A model generated the notes under the pieces. It saw only the letters and a program-made list of their open reading frames with translations, searched no databases and had not been told where the DNA came from. Positions 7,951 through 15,463 of a stretch of DNA of 20,497 nt are shown one piece after another. Both the position numbers and the translations under genes were made by a program. The stretch is from Candidatus Pelagibacter sp. (GTDB lineage: Bacteria > Pseudomonadota > Alphaproteobacteria > Pelagibacterales > Pelagibacteraceae). Where the stretch lies: the NCBI GenBank assembly GCA_028224115.1, contig JAOIVP010000013.1, positions 1 to 20,497 of the forward strand, in the 5' to 3' direction. Position 1 is the stretch's first letter. Every line of letters begins with the position of its first letter.

Positions 7951-9121
7951 ACTGACCACCTCTTTCATCATAAGGGTCATATCTAAAACTTCTTAAGAAT
8001 TTTTTAATATCATTTACTAGTAGATCTGGTTTTTCCAATGCTGCAAAGTGACCCCCTGAAGGCATTTCAGTCCATTGTTTGATATTGAAAATTCTCTCTA
8101 CGTAAGATCTGGGTGGCCACTCAGACATTTCAGCAGGAAATATTGCGGCTGCAGTAGGAATCTCTATTTTTTTAAAATTGCTTGGAAATAATCTTCCCCC
8201 CTCTTCTCTTCTTCCATAATAAATCCAAGTAGCTGTATCAAAGGTTTTAGTTAAAATATAAACCATAATATTTGTTAATAATTTATCTTTTGAATAAACA
8301 CTTTCAATTTTGTTATCCTTTAAATCAGACCATGAATACATCTTTTCAATTATCCAGGCAGCTATTCCCACAGGACTATCCATCATTCCATAACTTAAAG
8401 TTTGAGGTTTAGTTGCTTGTTGTGTTCTGTATCCATCTTGCATAATTTGATCTTTATCAAATCTTGTTTGCCATTCTTTTTCTTCGATAGATTGTGGGCC
8501 ATCTGGATGTCTCATGGTAAGACAATTTATATGTATTGCTTTACAAAACTTGGAATGATCATAACCAATCCAATTTGCAATAGTTGCTCCCCAATCACCA
8601 CCTTGTGCAATGTAATTTTTGTACCCAAGATTTTTAGTCATGAGTTTGTTAAATATTTCAGCCATTTTTCTTGGACCAATTGGTTTACTAGGCTTACTAG
8701 AAAAACCAAATCCAGGTAATGAAGGAGCTATTACATCAAAAGAGTTTTTTTTGTCTCCTCCAAATTTTTCAGGATGAGCAAGTTTTTCTATAATATCTAA
8801 GAATTCAACTACAGATCCTGGCCATCCATGCATTAGTAGTAGGGGAGTAGAATTTGGACTACTTCCTTTTTCTTTTATAAAATGAATTTCATTTTCATCT
8901 ACACTTGTGGTGAAATTTGAGAATTTATTAAGGTCTGTTTCTTGTTTATTCCAATCAAAATCTGTTATCCAATATTTACACAGCTCTTTTAAATAACTTT
9001 TATTAGTTCCATGATCCCATTTTTCTAAATCAGCAATGGAGTCCCAAGGATAGTCTTTTACTTTCTGATAAATCAAAGATATTTCTTTTTTAGTAAAATT
9101 AATGTTGAATTCTTTAATCAT
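7931..9121 (-). CDS. Epoxide hydrolase-type alpha/beta hydrolase with EHN domain
   Basis: A 396-residue protein matching the microsomal/juvenile-hormone epoxide hydrolase architecture: an N-terminal EHN lid domain (about residues 1-100, including the YPWDSIADLEKWDHGTNKSY region) and an alpha/beta-hydrolase core. Visible active-site features are the oxyanion-hole motif HGWPGS (98-103), nucleophile Asp176 in QGGDWGA, a probable acid at Glu331 (FPAEMS), and base His358 in SGGHFAALEKP. An aspartate nucleophile is what this family uses to open epoxides through an ester intermediate; the tyrosines at 301-302 are candidates for epoxide polarisation. No signal peptide, so cytoplasmic. Natural substrate unknown; bacterial homologues are usually annotated only as epoxide hydrolase. 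It is alone on its strand, divergent from the acyltransferase gene at 9184. Confidence 0.9.
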   Translation of the reverse strand: MIKEFNINFTKKEISLIYQKVKDYPWDSIADLEKWDHGTNKSYLKELCKYWITDFDWNKQETDLNKFSNFTTSVDENEIHFIKEKGSSPNSTPLLLMHGWPGSVVEFLDIIEKLAHPEKFGGDKKNSFDVIAPSLPGFGFSSKPSKPIGPRKMAEIFNKLMTKNLGYKNYIAQGGDWGATIANWIGYDHSKFCKAIHINCLTMRHPDGPQSIEEKEWQTRFDKDQIMQDGYRTQQATKPQTLSYGMMDSPVGIAAWIIEKMYSWSDLKDNKIESVYSKDKLLTNIMVYILTKTFDTATWIYYGRREEGGRLFPSNFKKIEIPTAAAIFPAEMSEWPPRSYVERIFNIKQWTEMPSGGHFAALEKPDLLVNDIKKFLRSFRYDPYDERGGQFTHLKF

Positions 9122-9183
9122 TTAATATCTAAAATAATAAAATCTACTATATACATTTTAAAATTTAATTATAATCATAGTTT

Positions 9184-10095
9184 ATGCTTTCAAATAAAGA
9201 AATAGTTTGCCCGAATAACCTTTTAGATAAAGCTCAAGAAAAAAAAGGTGTTAAAGTTGCAGTGGTAAACGCTGGTAAACCTTTGCCGATGCTTTCAGTT
9301 CAAGATGCAGTAACAGAAAATTTAATTGAACCTATTTTTATAGGAAACAAAGAAGAAATATTAAAATGTGCTAATGATTTAAAATGGGATATTTCAAAAT
9401 ATGAAATAATTGATGAGCCAGTAGAAAACAATACTGCAAAAATAGCCGCAAAACTTGCTAGTGAAGATAAAATTAAGATCATTGTCAAAGGTCACATTCA
9501 TACTGATGTATTAATGAAAGAAGTTTTAAAGCGAGAATACAATTTATTAGGTAAAACTAGATTAAGTCACATCTGGCACATGACTGTTGAAAAAGACGGA
9601 AAACCATTAATCATTACTGATGGTGCTTTAAATGTTCAACCAAATGTAAAAACTAAGATGCATATTCTTAAAAATGTAATTAATTTTTCAAACAGAATAG
9701 GAATATCTAGACCAAAAGTAGCTGTTTTATCAGCAACTGAGGAAGTTCTAGAAAGTGTTCCAAGTTCTTTAGATGCTGCTGAAATTACAAAATTAGCAAA
9801 AGATGAAAATTTAAATGCAGATGTATTTGGGCCACTTGCTTTTGATAATAGTATTTCAAAAAAATCTGCGGCAATAAAAGGAATTAAAAACATGGTTGCT
9901 GGCGAAGCAGATGTATTATTAGTTCCTAGTGTTGAAACTGGAAATGGATTAGTAAAGATGATGATCTATTTTATGGGTGCCTGTGCTGCAGGAGTAGTTG
10001 TTGGTGGAAAAGTTCCAGTTGTTATCACAAGTAGATCTGACGAAGCTCAAGCAAGATTGGCTTCTATTGCGGCTGCGGTAGTTGCTTTAGATTAA
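9184..10095 (+). CDS. Phosphate acetyl/butyryltransferase (PTA_PTB family)
   Basis: A 303-residue cytoplasmic enzyme that would interconvert an acyl-CoA and an acyl-phosphate. It resembles the stand-alone form of the C-terminal half of bifunctional enoyl-CoA hydratase/phosphate acetyltransferases and phosphotransbutyrylases. Supporting segments are KGHIHTDVLMKEVL (157-170), LSHIWHMTVEKDG (182-194), ITDGALNVQPN, GPLAFDNSIS, and the C-terminal VPSVETGNGLVKMMIYFMGA followed by VVVGGKVPVVITSRSD. The full-length E. coli Pta N-terminal domain is absent. Acetyl versus butyryl specificity cannot be read. A TATAAT hexamer at 9170-9175 lies only 8 bases before the ATG, so the transcript may be leaderless. 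If the downstream HpsN-like gene reflects sulfonate use, this enzyme could recover acetyl-CoA from acetyl-phosphate, but that link is inference. Confidence 0.85.
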   Translation: MLSNKEIVCPNNLLDKAQEKKGVKVAVVNAGKPLPMLSVQDAVTENLIEPIFIGNKEEILKCANDLKWDISKYEIIDEPVENNTAKIAAKLASEDKIKIIVKGHIHTDVLMKEVLKREYNLLGKTRLSHIWHMTVEKDGKPLIITDGALNVQPNVKTKMHILKNVINFSNRIGISRPKVAVLSATEEVLESVPSSLDAAEITKLAKDENLNADVFGPLAFDNSISKKSAAIKGIKNMVAGEADVLLVPSVETGNGLVKMMIYFMGACAAGVVVGGKVPVVITSRSDEAQARLASIAAAVVALD

Positions 10096-10110
10096 TTCTA
10101 AATTAAACCG

Positions 10111-10200
10111 ATGAAACCTTTTGATTATATAAGTTTATATTTTTTGGTTATTATTTTATGTGTCGTAAGTGTAAATATTGGTTATAGACTTTACTTTTAA
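10111..10200 (+). CDS. Possible 29-residue membrane peptide
   Basis: An ATG-initiated frame of 29 codons lies in the 166-base gap between the acyltransferase and the HisD-like gene. The predicted peptide is MKPFDYISLYFLVI through to a C-terminal NIGYRLYF, nearly all of it one hydrophobic helix with a charged residue near each end. That composition fits a single-pass membrane miniprotein. No clear Shine-Dalgarno is seen, and A+T-rich DNA readily gives hydrophobic short frames by chance, so this is a candidate only. It would be the distal gene of the acyltransferase transcript (15-base gap). Confidence 0.35.
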   Translation: MKPFDYISLYFLVIILCVVSVNIGYRLYF

Positions 10201-10204
10201 AACA

Positions 10205-10233
10205 TTGAAATAAAACACTATATACATTATTAA
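10205..10233 (+). promoter_or_regulatory. Probable sigma70-type promoter of the HisD/HpsN-like gene
   Basis: TTGAAA (10205-10210) and TATTAA (10228-10233) are 17 bases apart and match consensus at 5 of 6 and 4 of 6 positions. Transcription would start near 10240, followed by an AAAGGA ribosome site 8 bases before the ATG at 10262. This gives the dehydrogenase and Cys-rich gene their own promoter, independent of the acyltransferase. Confidence 0.4.
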
Positions 10234-10261
10234 AGACTTCTTAAAATAAAGGACACAATCA

Positions 10262-11548
10262 ATGGCTATACAATATTTAAAGAAATCACCTAAAACATCA
10301 TCAACTGACGACACAAAAACAACTGGTATAGTTCAAGATCTTTTAAAAGATATTGAAACTACAAAAGAGCAAGGTTGTATCGATTTAACTAAAAAATTTG
10401 ATAAATATGATGGTGATATTGTTGTTTCCAAAGAAAGAATTGAAGAAATTAAAAAAACTTTAGATCAAAAAACTAAAGATGATGTCCAATTTTCATACGA
10501 CAGAGTTAGAAAATTTGCTGAAGCACAATTAAAAAACTATGGTCAAGATTTTGAAGTAGAATTATCAGATGGTTTATTTGCAGGACAAAAACTTGTTCCA
10601 GTAAATACTGCTGGTTGTTATGTACCTGGTGGAAGATATGCTCATATAGCATCTGCAGTAATGAGTGTAACAACTGCAAAAGTTGCAGGTGTTAAAAATG
10701 TAATTGCTTGTAGTCCTCCAAAAGAAGGGGTTGGTGCTCATCCAACAATTATTTATACTGCTGATTTATGTGGTGCTGATGTAATCTTAAATTTAGGTGG
10801 TGTCCCAGCTATTGCCGCGATGACTAATGGATTATTTAATAACCCGCCTGCTGATATTATTGTGGGTCCTGGTAATCAATTTGTTGCTGAAGCTAAAAGA
10901 ATTTTATTTGGTAAAGTTGGAATAGACTTATTTGCTGGTCCTACAGAAATTGGAATTATCGCAGATGCAAAAGCTGATCCCGAAATAGTTGCAGTTGATT
11001 TAGTTGGTCAAGCTGAACATGGTTACAACTCACCATGTTGGTTATATACAACAAGTAAAGATCTTGCTGAGAAAGTAATGAAAAGAGTTCCTGAATTAAT
11101 AGCTGAACTTCCTGAAGTTCCAAGAACAAATGCTGATGCAGCTTGGAGAGATTATGGTGAGGTAGTTCTTTGTGATACTGATGAAGAAATGGTTAAAATA
11201 AGTGATGAGTATGCACCTGAACATTTAGAGGTTCAAACTGAAAACTTACAATGGTTCCACGATAGATTAACAAATTATGGTTCATTATTTATTGGTGAAG
11301 AAACTACAGTTGCTTATGGTGACAAATGCTCTGGAACTAACCATATATTACCTACTAAAGGTGCTGGAAGATACACTGGTGGTCTTTTTGTAGGTAAGTT
11401 TGTTAAAACATTAAGTTTCCAAAGAATGACCAAAGAGTCTACTGAATTAGTTGGTGCTGCAGCTGCTAGAATTTCTAGATATGAAGGAATGGAAGCACAT
11501 GCAAGAACTGGGGATGTAAGATTAAAGAAATACGGTTATAGTAATTAA
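10262..11548 (+). CDS. hpsN: HisD-family dehydrogenase, probably sulfopropanediol 3-dehydrogenase-like (HpsN)
   Basis: A 428-residue member of the histidinol dehydrogenase family, NAD+- and zinc-dependent. Zinc ligands expected from HisD are present: Gln250 and His253 (VGQAEHG), Asp354 (YGDKCSGTNH) and His413 (GMEAHARTGD). The catalytic pair Glu320-His321 is in YAPEHLE. It differs from biosynthetic HisD in GGRYAHIASAVMSVTTAKVAGV (123-144) and AGPTEIGIIAD (225-235, where HisD has GPSEVLVIAD). No other his genes are nearby. The GRYAH form is what I know from HpsN, which oxidises (R)-2,3-dihydroxypropane-1-sulfonate to (R)-sulfolactate in marine bacteria; the substrate assignment is inference. 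Well expressed by appearance: a good ribosome site and its own promoter. It forms an operon with the Cys-rich gene 13 bases downstream. Confidence is about 0.95 for the family and 0.65 for HpsN-type function. Confidence 0.85.
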   Translation: MAIQYLKKSPKTSSTDDTKTTGIVQDLLKDIETTKEQGCIDLTKKFDKYDGDIVVSKERIEEIKKTLDQKTKDDVQFSYDRVRKFAEAQLKNYGQDFEVELSDGLFAGQKLVPVNTAGCYVPGGRYAHIASAVMSVTTAKVAGVKNVIACSPPKEGVGAHPTIIYTADLCGADVILNLGGVPAIAAMTNGLFNNPPADIIVGPGNQFVAEAKRILFGKVGIDLFAGPTEIGIIADAKADPEIVAVDLVGQAEHGYNSPCWLYTTSKDLAEKVMKRVPELIAELPEVPRTNADAAWRDYGEVVLCDTDEEMVKISDEYAPEHLEVQTENLQWFHDRLTNYGSLFIGEETTVAYGDKCSGTNHILPTKGAGRYTGGLFVGKFVKTLSFQRMTKESTELVGAAAARISRYEGMEAHARTGDVRLKKYGYSN

Positions 11549-11561
11549 AAAGGAGAATTAT

Positions 11562-11753
11562 ATGGCTACTTACGAATGTTCAAAATGTGGAATGTCAGTT
11601 AATGCTACTTGCGGTAAATGCAATGAGCCTCTTGTAAATGACATGCTTAAACTTGATGATGGAAGTGAAGTTCAAATATCAAAATGCCCTACTGATCATG
11701 GTAAAATTAAATCACCATTATGTTGTGGGCAAGATATGACTTGCAGTGTCTAG
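11562..11753 (+). CDS. Cysteine-rich zinc-ribbon-like miniprotein
   Basis: A 63-residue protein with eight cysteines: C6-x2-C9, C17-x2-C20, C42, the pair C54-C55, and C61. The paired CxxC knuckles (YECSKCG and TCGKCN) suggest a zinc-ribbon or rubredoxin-like metal site; His46 in PTDHGK is a further possible ligand. No transmembrane segment or signal peptide. It has one of the strongest ribosome sites in the window (AAGGAGAA, 6 bases before the ATG) and follows the HpsN/HisD-like gene by 13 bases, so it is co-transcribed and probably well translated. Function unknown; a redox partner or metal-delivery role for the zinc dehydrogenase is only a guess. It overlaps the convergent LysE-type gene by 4 bases. 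Confidence 0.85.
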   Translation: MATYECSKCGMSVNATCGKCNEPLVNDMLKLDDGSEVQISKCPTDHGKIKSPLCCGQDMTCSV

Positions 11754-12355
11754 AATATATTAAAAAATATAAAAACTGTTAAAGCGCTCATAAAAATAAT
11801 AATAAATAAGTTTATTATTTTCCAAATTTTTTGATCTTGAGCATATTTTGATAAATATTTAGATAAATATCCTATTAAAAAGAAAAATAAAAAAGAAGCA
11901 ATAGAAGCTCCCAATCCAAATAAAACTTTTTGATTTATTAAAAAGTTTTTTGAAAAATTTCCAAGAAAAAATACTGTGTCTGAATAAACATGAGGATTAA
12001 GGTAAGTAAACCCAAGTGTTTTTAATAAAATATTGAATTTTGGAATATCTTTAGTGTTACTACTAAAATCTATGCTTGAGTTAAAAACTTTTATCTTTGA
12101 ATAAATAAAGTGAATTAAAAATATTATTAATAAGATATTAAATATTAATTCAATCGTTGAATTAAAATACTGAATAAAATAGTGAAATAAAAATATTCCT
12201 AAAAATATTAAGATTAAATCAGAAAAAGAGCAAATAAGACAAATTAAAAAAATATGTTGTTTTTTTAAGCCTTGTTCAATTACAAATATATTTTGGGCAC
12301 CTATTGCCAGTATCAAACTTAGTCCTGTAAAAAAACCTAATAATAAAAAATCCAC
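11750..12355 (-). CDS. LysE/ArgO-family amino-acid exporter
   Basis: A 201-residue inner-membrane protein with about six transmembrane helices, the usual size for the LysE superfamily. Diagnostic motifs are the N-terminal GLSLILAIGAQNIFVIEQGL (residues 11-30) and the central LNPHVYSDTVFFLGNF (117-132), which match LysE/ArgO rather than the RhtB branch. Such proteins export basic amino acids or related compounds by proton antiport. The start codon appears to be GTG at 12353-12355; there is no in-frame ATG upstream before a stop. It lies 16 bases after the SprT-like gene, on the same strand, so the two may be co-transcribed. The middle loop (about 85-105) is lysine- and serine-rich and likely cytoplasmic. 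Confidence 0.87.
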   Translation of the reverse strand: MDFLLLGFFTGLSLILAIGAQNIFVIEQGLKKQHIFLICLICSFSDLILIFLGIFLFHYFIQYFNSTIELIFNILLIIFLIHFIYSKIKVFNSSIDFSSNTKDIPKFNILLKTLGFTYLNPHVYSDTVFFLGNFSKNFLINQKVLFGLGASIASFLFFFLIGYLSKYLSKYAQDQKIWKIINLFIIIFMSALTVFIFFNIF

Positions 12356-12371
12356 AATGATTTATTATTAT

Positions 12372-12797
12372 TTAATAGCTGAGATGTAAATTTAATCTTT
12401 TGAACTTAGATCTAAAACTAAAGAAAAGCTTATTATGATTACCAGTATCTTTCATAATTGTTTGTTGCCATAAATGCACCATTTCATGAGATAAAGTATT
12501 CAAAAACTCTGATTTATTTTTATATTTAGGCATCATTTCTAAAACAAAAAAACTTGTGCCTTTTCGATAAGATATATGCTCGACACACTGCCCTGAGCCT
12601 TTAAATATTCTTTTTATTTTTATATCGTTAAATGGATTTAACTTGTTTTTAAATAGAGATTTATTAAAAATCTTAAAATATTTTTTAATTTCTTTAAAAG
12701 TAGTTGTAAATTTTTTATCAGAGTCTTTCGTTTCTCTTAAAATTCTCTTTTTTACTCTAATAAAATACTCGTCTTTAATTTTTTGTTTTTTTTTCAT
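12372..12797 (-). CDS. SprT-like zinc metalloprotein
   Basis: A 141-residue basic protein with an HExxH zinc motif: HEMVH at residues 104-108, within LSHEMVHLWQQ, and a likely third ligand His121 in GNHNKLFFSFRSKFKR. This spacing and the preceding FLNTLSHEMVHLWQ pattern fit the SprT-like domain, which in eukaryotic Spartan and bacterial SprT is linked to proteolysis of DNA-bound proteins. It is shorter than E. coli SprT (about 165 residues) and lacks the C-terminal zinc ribbon, a form also seen in phage and marine bacterial genomes. The N-terminal 60 residues are very lysine-rich, consistent with nucleic-acid association. No signal peptide. Protease activity is not certain. It precedes the LysE-type gene by 16 bases and may share its transcript. 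Confidence 0.8.
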   Translation of the reverse strand: MKKKQKIKDEYFIRVKKRILRETKDSDKKFTTTFKEIKKYFKIFNKSLFKNKLNPFNDIKIKRIFKGSGQCVEHISYRKGTSFFVLEMMPKYKNKSEFLNTLSHEMVHLWQQTIMKDTGNHNKLFFSFRSKFKRLNLHLSY

Positions 12798-12881
12798 TGA
12801 TGTTGTTAAGTGTATTATCCCTAGACAGGATGAAGGGTATTTAAGGCTAAACTATTAAAAAGCAAGTTATATTTTAAAATT

Positions 12882-14387
12882 CTATACTCTTTTTTTACCT
12901 TGAACCACTCGATCTAAAATCAATGCCACAAATAGAATAGCTACACCTGCAAGGATACCTTGACCTACATTTGCATACTGTAAAGCCTCCAATACATCTT
13001 GACCTAGTCCTTTTGCACCAATTAGAGATGCAACAACCACCATAGCTAAGCTTAGCATTACTGTTTGGTTAACGCCTGCTAATATTGATGGAGTAGCCAA
13101 AGGAAGATCTACCTTTCTAAGTAAATACCATTTGCTTGCGCCATAAGCTATAGCAGCTTCTCGAATAGTTTCTGGAACTCCTCTTAGACCAAGTACAGTC
13201 AATCTAACCACAGGTGTTCCACCAAAGATCATAGTGATGATTACAGCTGCGACCTTTCCAGTTCCAAAAAAAGCAATTACAGGAATCATGAATACAAATG
13301 CTGGCATTGTTTGCATAAAATCCATTATCGGTCTTATCATTGAATAAAATCTTTGACGTCTCGCACAAAAAATTCCAAGAGGTATACCAATTGCAATACT
13401 TAAAATTGCAGCCGTTCCAAGTAAAGCAAGTGTAGTCATTGCTTTAACCCAAAAACCTAAAAAGCCCATATAGCTTAAAAATCCAGCTGAATAAATTGCA
13501 GCTCTAGGTCCTGCTGACAATCCTGTTAAAGTTACAATTGTAGTAATAATTACTATCCATGGAGTTTTGACAAACAATAATTCTAAGAAATCTAAAACTG
13601 ATCTTATTCCAATTGTAATAGCAGTAAATAAAGCATCCCCTTTAATAACTGCATAATTAAATATTTTTTCAACCCATGCAATTGAAGTTAATCTTATATC
13701 TGGGTGAGTTGGAAACTCATTCATTATATTTATTAGACCAGGAAAACTATAATGAACTACTGAGAAAAACATTATCACAGAAGTAAAAACTGTACTTAAA
13801 ATATAGTTTTTTGTTTGCATGCCAGGACTTATTGTTTTGTCAGATAGCCACTCTGAATATCTTTTTTCTAATTTAGAATTTGCGAGAACTCCTTGAACTA
13901 TTTTTATTGAAATTAATAAAACTATGCCAAAAATTGTTATCCAAATAGCTGATGCTTCAATTCTACTAACTTCATCAATATAACCTTGCATAGCATCTTC
14001 TAATGATTTGATATTTCTCTTATAAACATCAACTTTATCTGGATTATTTGTTATCGCTGCTTCTAATTGTTTGTTTCTAAAAGCAATAGTAGATTGCACT
14101 TGTTCAATTTTTTGAACTGCGTCTTTGGTTATATTTCCAAACAAGCCTCTTATAATTTGAACAACTGAAAAAGTTTCTATAATTAGAAAAGTTAAAGCCC
14201 AATTCCAAATATTTCTCATTCCAAACCAAATTGGTCCTAAAATTGCAGCATATAGGTTGAATGAAAAAGAAAATGTAGGTTTGCTACCTATTTTCTGGAA
14301 TTGATCAATGTAATAATTTGGGTTCGTTTTTACAAAATCAGTTATTAATTCTGATCTAGATGGGTTGTTAATTTCTTTACTCACCAT
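12882..14387 (-). CDS. opuAB: Glycine-betaine-type ABC transporter permease with N-terminal extension
   Basis: An inner-membrane permease of the ProW/OpuAB family. The C-terminal 180 residues are a standard permease domain with the EAA loop REAAIAYGASKWYLLRKVDL, then LATPSI and a GAKGLGQDVLEAL segment. It is about 500 residues long, against about 350 for E. coli ProW. The extra N-terminus holds a FNLYAAILGPIWFGMRNIWN block (DUF2628-like), hydrophobic helices and a predicted coiled coil between them. The longest frame begins with TTG at 14399, but a strong GGAGG site lies immediately before ATG 14387 (MVSKE) and GTG 14384, so I start at 14387. The gene overlaps the ATPase end by 11 bases. Works with the ATPase and binding protein upstream to import compatible solutes. 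Confidence 0.9.
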   Translation of the reverse strand: MVSKEINNPSRSELITDFVKTNPNYYIDQFQKIGSKPTFSFSFNLYAAILGPIWFGMRNIWNWALTFLIIETFSVVQIIRGLFGNITKDAVQKIEQVQSTIAFRNKQLEAAITNNPDKVDVYKRNIKSLEDAMQGYIDEVSRIEASAIWITIFGIVLLISIKIVQGVLANSKLEKRYSEWLSDKTISPGMQTKNYILSTVFTSVIMFFSVVHYSFPGLINIMNEFPTHPDIRLTSIAWVEKIFNYAVIKGDALFTAITIGIRSVLDFLELLFVKTPWIVIITTIVTLTGLSAGPRAAIYSAGFLSYMGFLGFWVKAMTTLALLGTAAILSIAIGIPLGIFCARRQRFYSMIRPIMDFMQTMPAFVFMIPVIAFFGTGKVAAVIITMIFGGTPVVRLTVLGLRGVPETIREAAIAYGASKWYLLRKVDLPLATPSILAGVNQTVMLSLAMVVVASLIGAKGLGQDVLEALQYANVGQGILAGVAILFVALILDRVVQGKKRV

Positions 14388-15438
14388 CCCCTCCTTCAAT
14401 AACTGCTTTTAAAAGATCTGCTTGTGAAATAACACCAACTATTTGATTTTGAGAATTATGAACAATTACTGGCTTGTCTTTTGAGGCCGAAGTCTCAATT
14501 AACTTGCTTAATAAATCGTCTTCTTTAACTACTTCTAAATCATTGGATAATTTACCATTTTTATTCTCAAATTTTTCGATTGATTGCATAATCGATTTTG
14601 CTTGAACTACTTTTAACCTAGAAATTCCTTTTACAAAATCAGCAACATAATCATCAGCTGGATTAACTACAATTTCTTCAGGGGTTCCAACTTGAATAAC
14701 TTTTCCATCTCTCATTATTGCAATTCGATGACCAACTCTTACAGCTTCATCTAAATCGTGTGTAATAAATACTGTAGTTTTTTTCATTTGTTTAGAAAGT
14801 TTAATAAATTCAGATTGAAGTTGTCTTCTAATTAATGGATCCAATGCACTAAAAGGTTCATCCATTAATAAAAAATCAGGGTCAGCTGCTAGTGCTCTTG
14901 CAAGTCCAACTCTTTGTTGCATTCCTCCAGATAACTCATGTGCAAATTTATTGCCCCAACCTTGTAGTTCTACAATTTCTAAAATTTTATTAGCTGCATC
15001 TAATCTATCATTTTTACTAATCCCTCTAATTTCGAGTGGCATTGCAATATTATCCACCACTGATCTATGAGGCATTAAAGCAAAATTTTGAAAAACCATT
15101 CCAATTTTTTTATTTCTTAATTCTTGTAAATTATCTCTATCAAGAGTCATTACATCTTGACCATTAATTAAAATTTTTCCTGATGTTGGTTCTAATAATC
15201 TATTAATATGTCTTACTAGGGTTGATTTACCACTGCCTGAAAGGCCCATTACGCAAAAAATTTCTCCTTGCTTAACGTCAAATGAAACATCAGAGACACC
15301 AATGACAGAATTATATTTTTCTAAAGCTTCAGTTTTTGAAATTTTTTGATTTTGAATTGCATCTAAAGCCTCTAGTGAAGTGTTGCCAAACACTTTCCAA
15401 ACATTTTCAATTTTAATTGCTGATCCAGATGAATCCAT
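14377..15438 (-). CDS. opuAA: Glycine-betaine-type ABC transporter ATPase with CBS domain
   Basis: A 353-residue ATPase of the ProV/OpuAA family. Visible motifs: Walker A GLSGSGKST (65-73), Q-loop VFQNFALMPHRSV, signature LSGGMQQR (169-176), Walker B FLLMDEP (189-195) and H-loop FITHDLDEAV. Before Walker A is the family's insert EALDAIQNQKISKTEALEKY. The C-terminal part (about 275-353) looks like a CBS module, closing with VGVISQADLLKAVIEGG. In OpuA of other bacteria, CBS domains sense ionic strength and gate transport, so osmotic control of activity is plausible. It follows the binding-protein gene after a 72-base spacer containing a strong hairpin, and overlaps the permease gene. Confidence 0.93.
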   Translation of the reverse strand: MDSSGSAIKIENVWKVFGNTSLEALDAIQNQKISKTEALEKYNSVIGVSDVSFDVKQGEIFCVMGLSGSGKSTLVRHINRLLEPTSGKILINGQDVMTLDRDNLQELRNKKIGMVFQNFALMPHRSVVDNIAMPLEIRGISKNDRLDAANKILEIVELQGWGNKFAHELSGGMQQRVGLARALAADPDFLLMDEPFSALDPLIRRQLQSEFIKLSKQMKKTTVFITHDLDEAVRVGHRIAIMRDGKVIQVGTPEEIVVNPADDYVADFVKGISRLKVVQAKSIMQSIEKFENKNGKLSNDLEVVKEDDLLSKLIETSASKDKPVIVHNSQNQIVGVISQADLLKAVIEGGDGE

Positions 15439-15463
15439 TTAGCTCTCTTTTATTAAAGGAAGA

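Noticed and set aside
8402..8719. A 105-codon plus-strand frame with many Cys and Phe
   Set aside because: Lies wholly inside the epoxide hydrolase gene on the other strand, opposite its catalytic region; no independent support.
10262..11548. Reading the HisD homologue simply as the histidine-biosynthetic enzyme
   Set aside because: No his genes are nearby and the motifs around residues 123-144 and 225-235 differ from HisD; HpsN-like function fits better, though not proven.
12821..12843. Weak inverted repeat (ATCCCT ... AGGGT) upstream of the SprT-like gene
   Set aside because: Only 4-5 pairs with imperfect extension and no U-tract; not enough to call a terminator or operator.
14387..14399. 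Longer permease start at a TTG codon (14399)
   Set aside because: The AAGGAGGGG ribosome site lies between this TTG and the ATG at 14387, so initiation at or just after 14387 is more likely.
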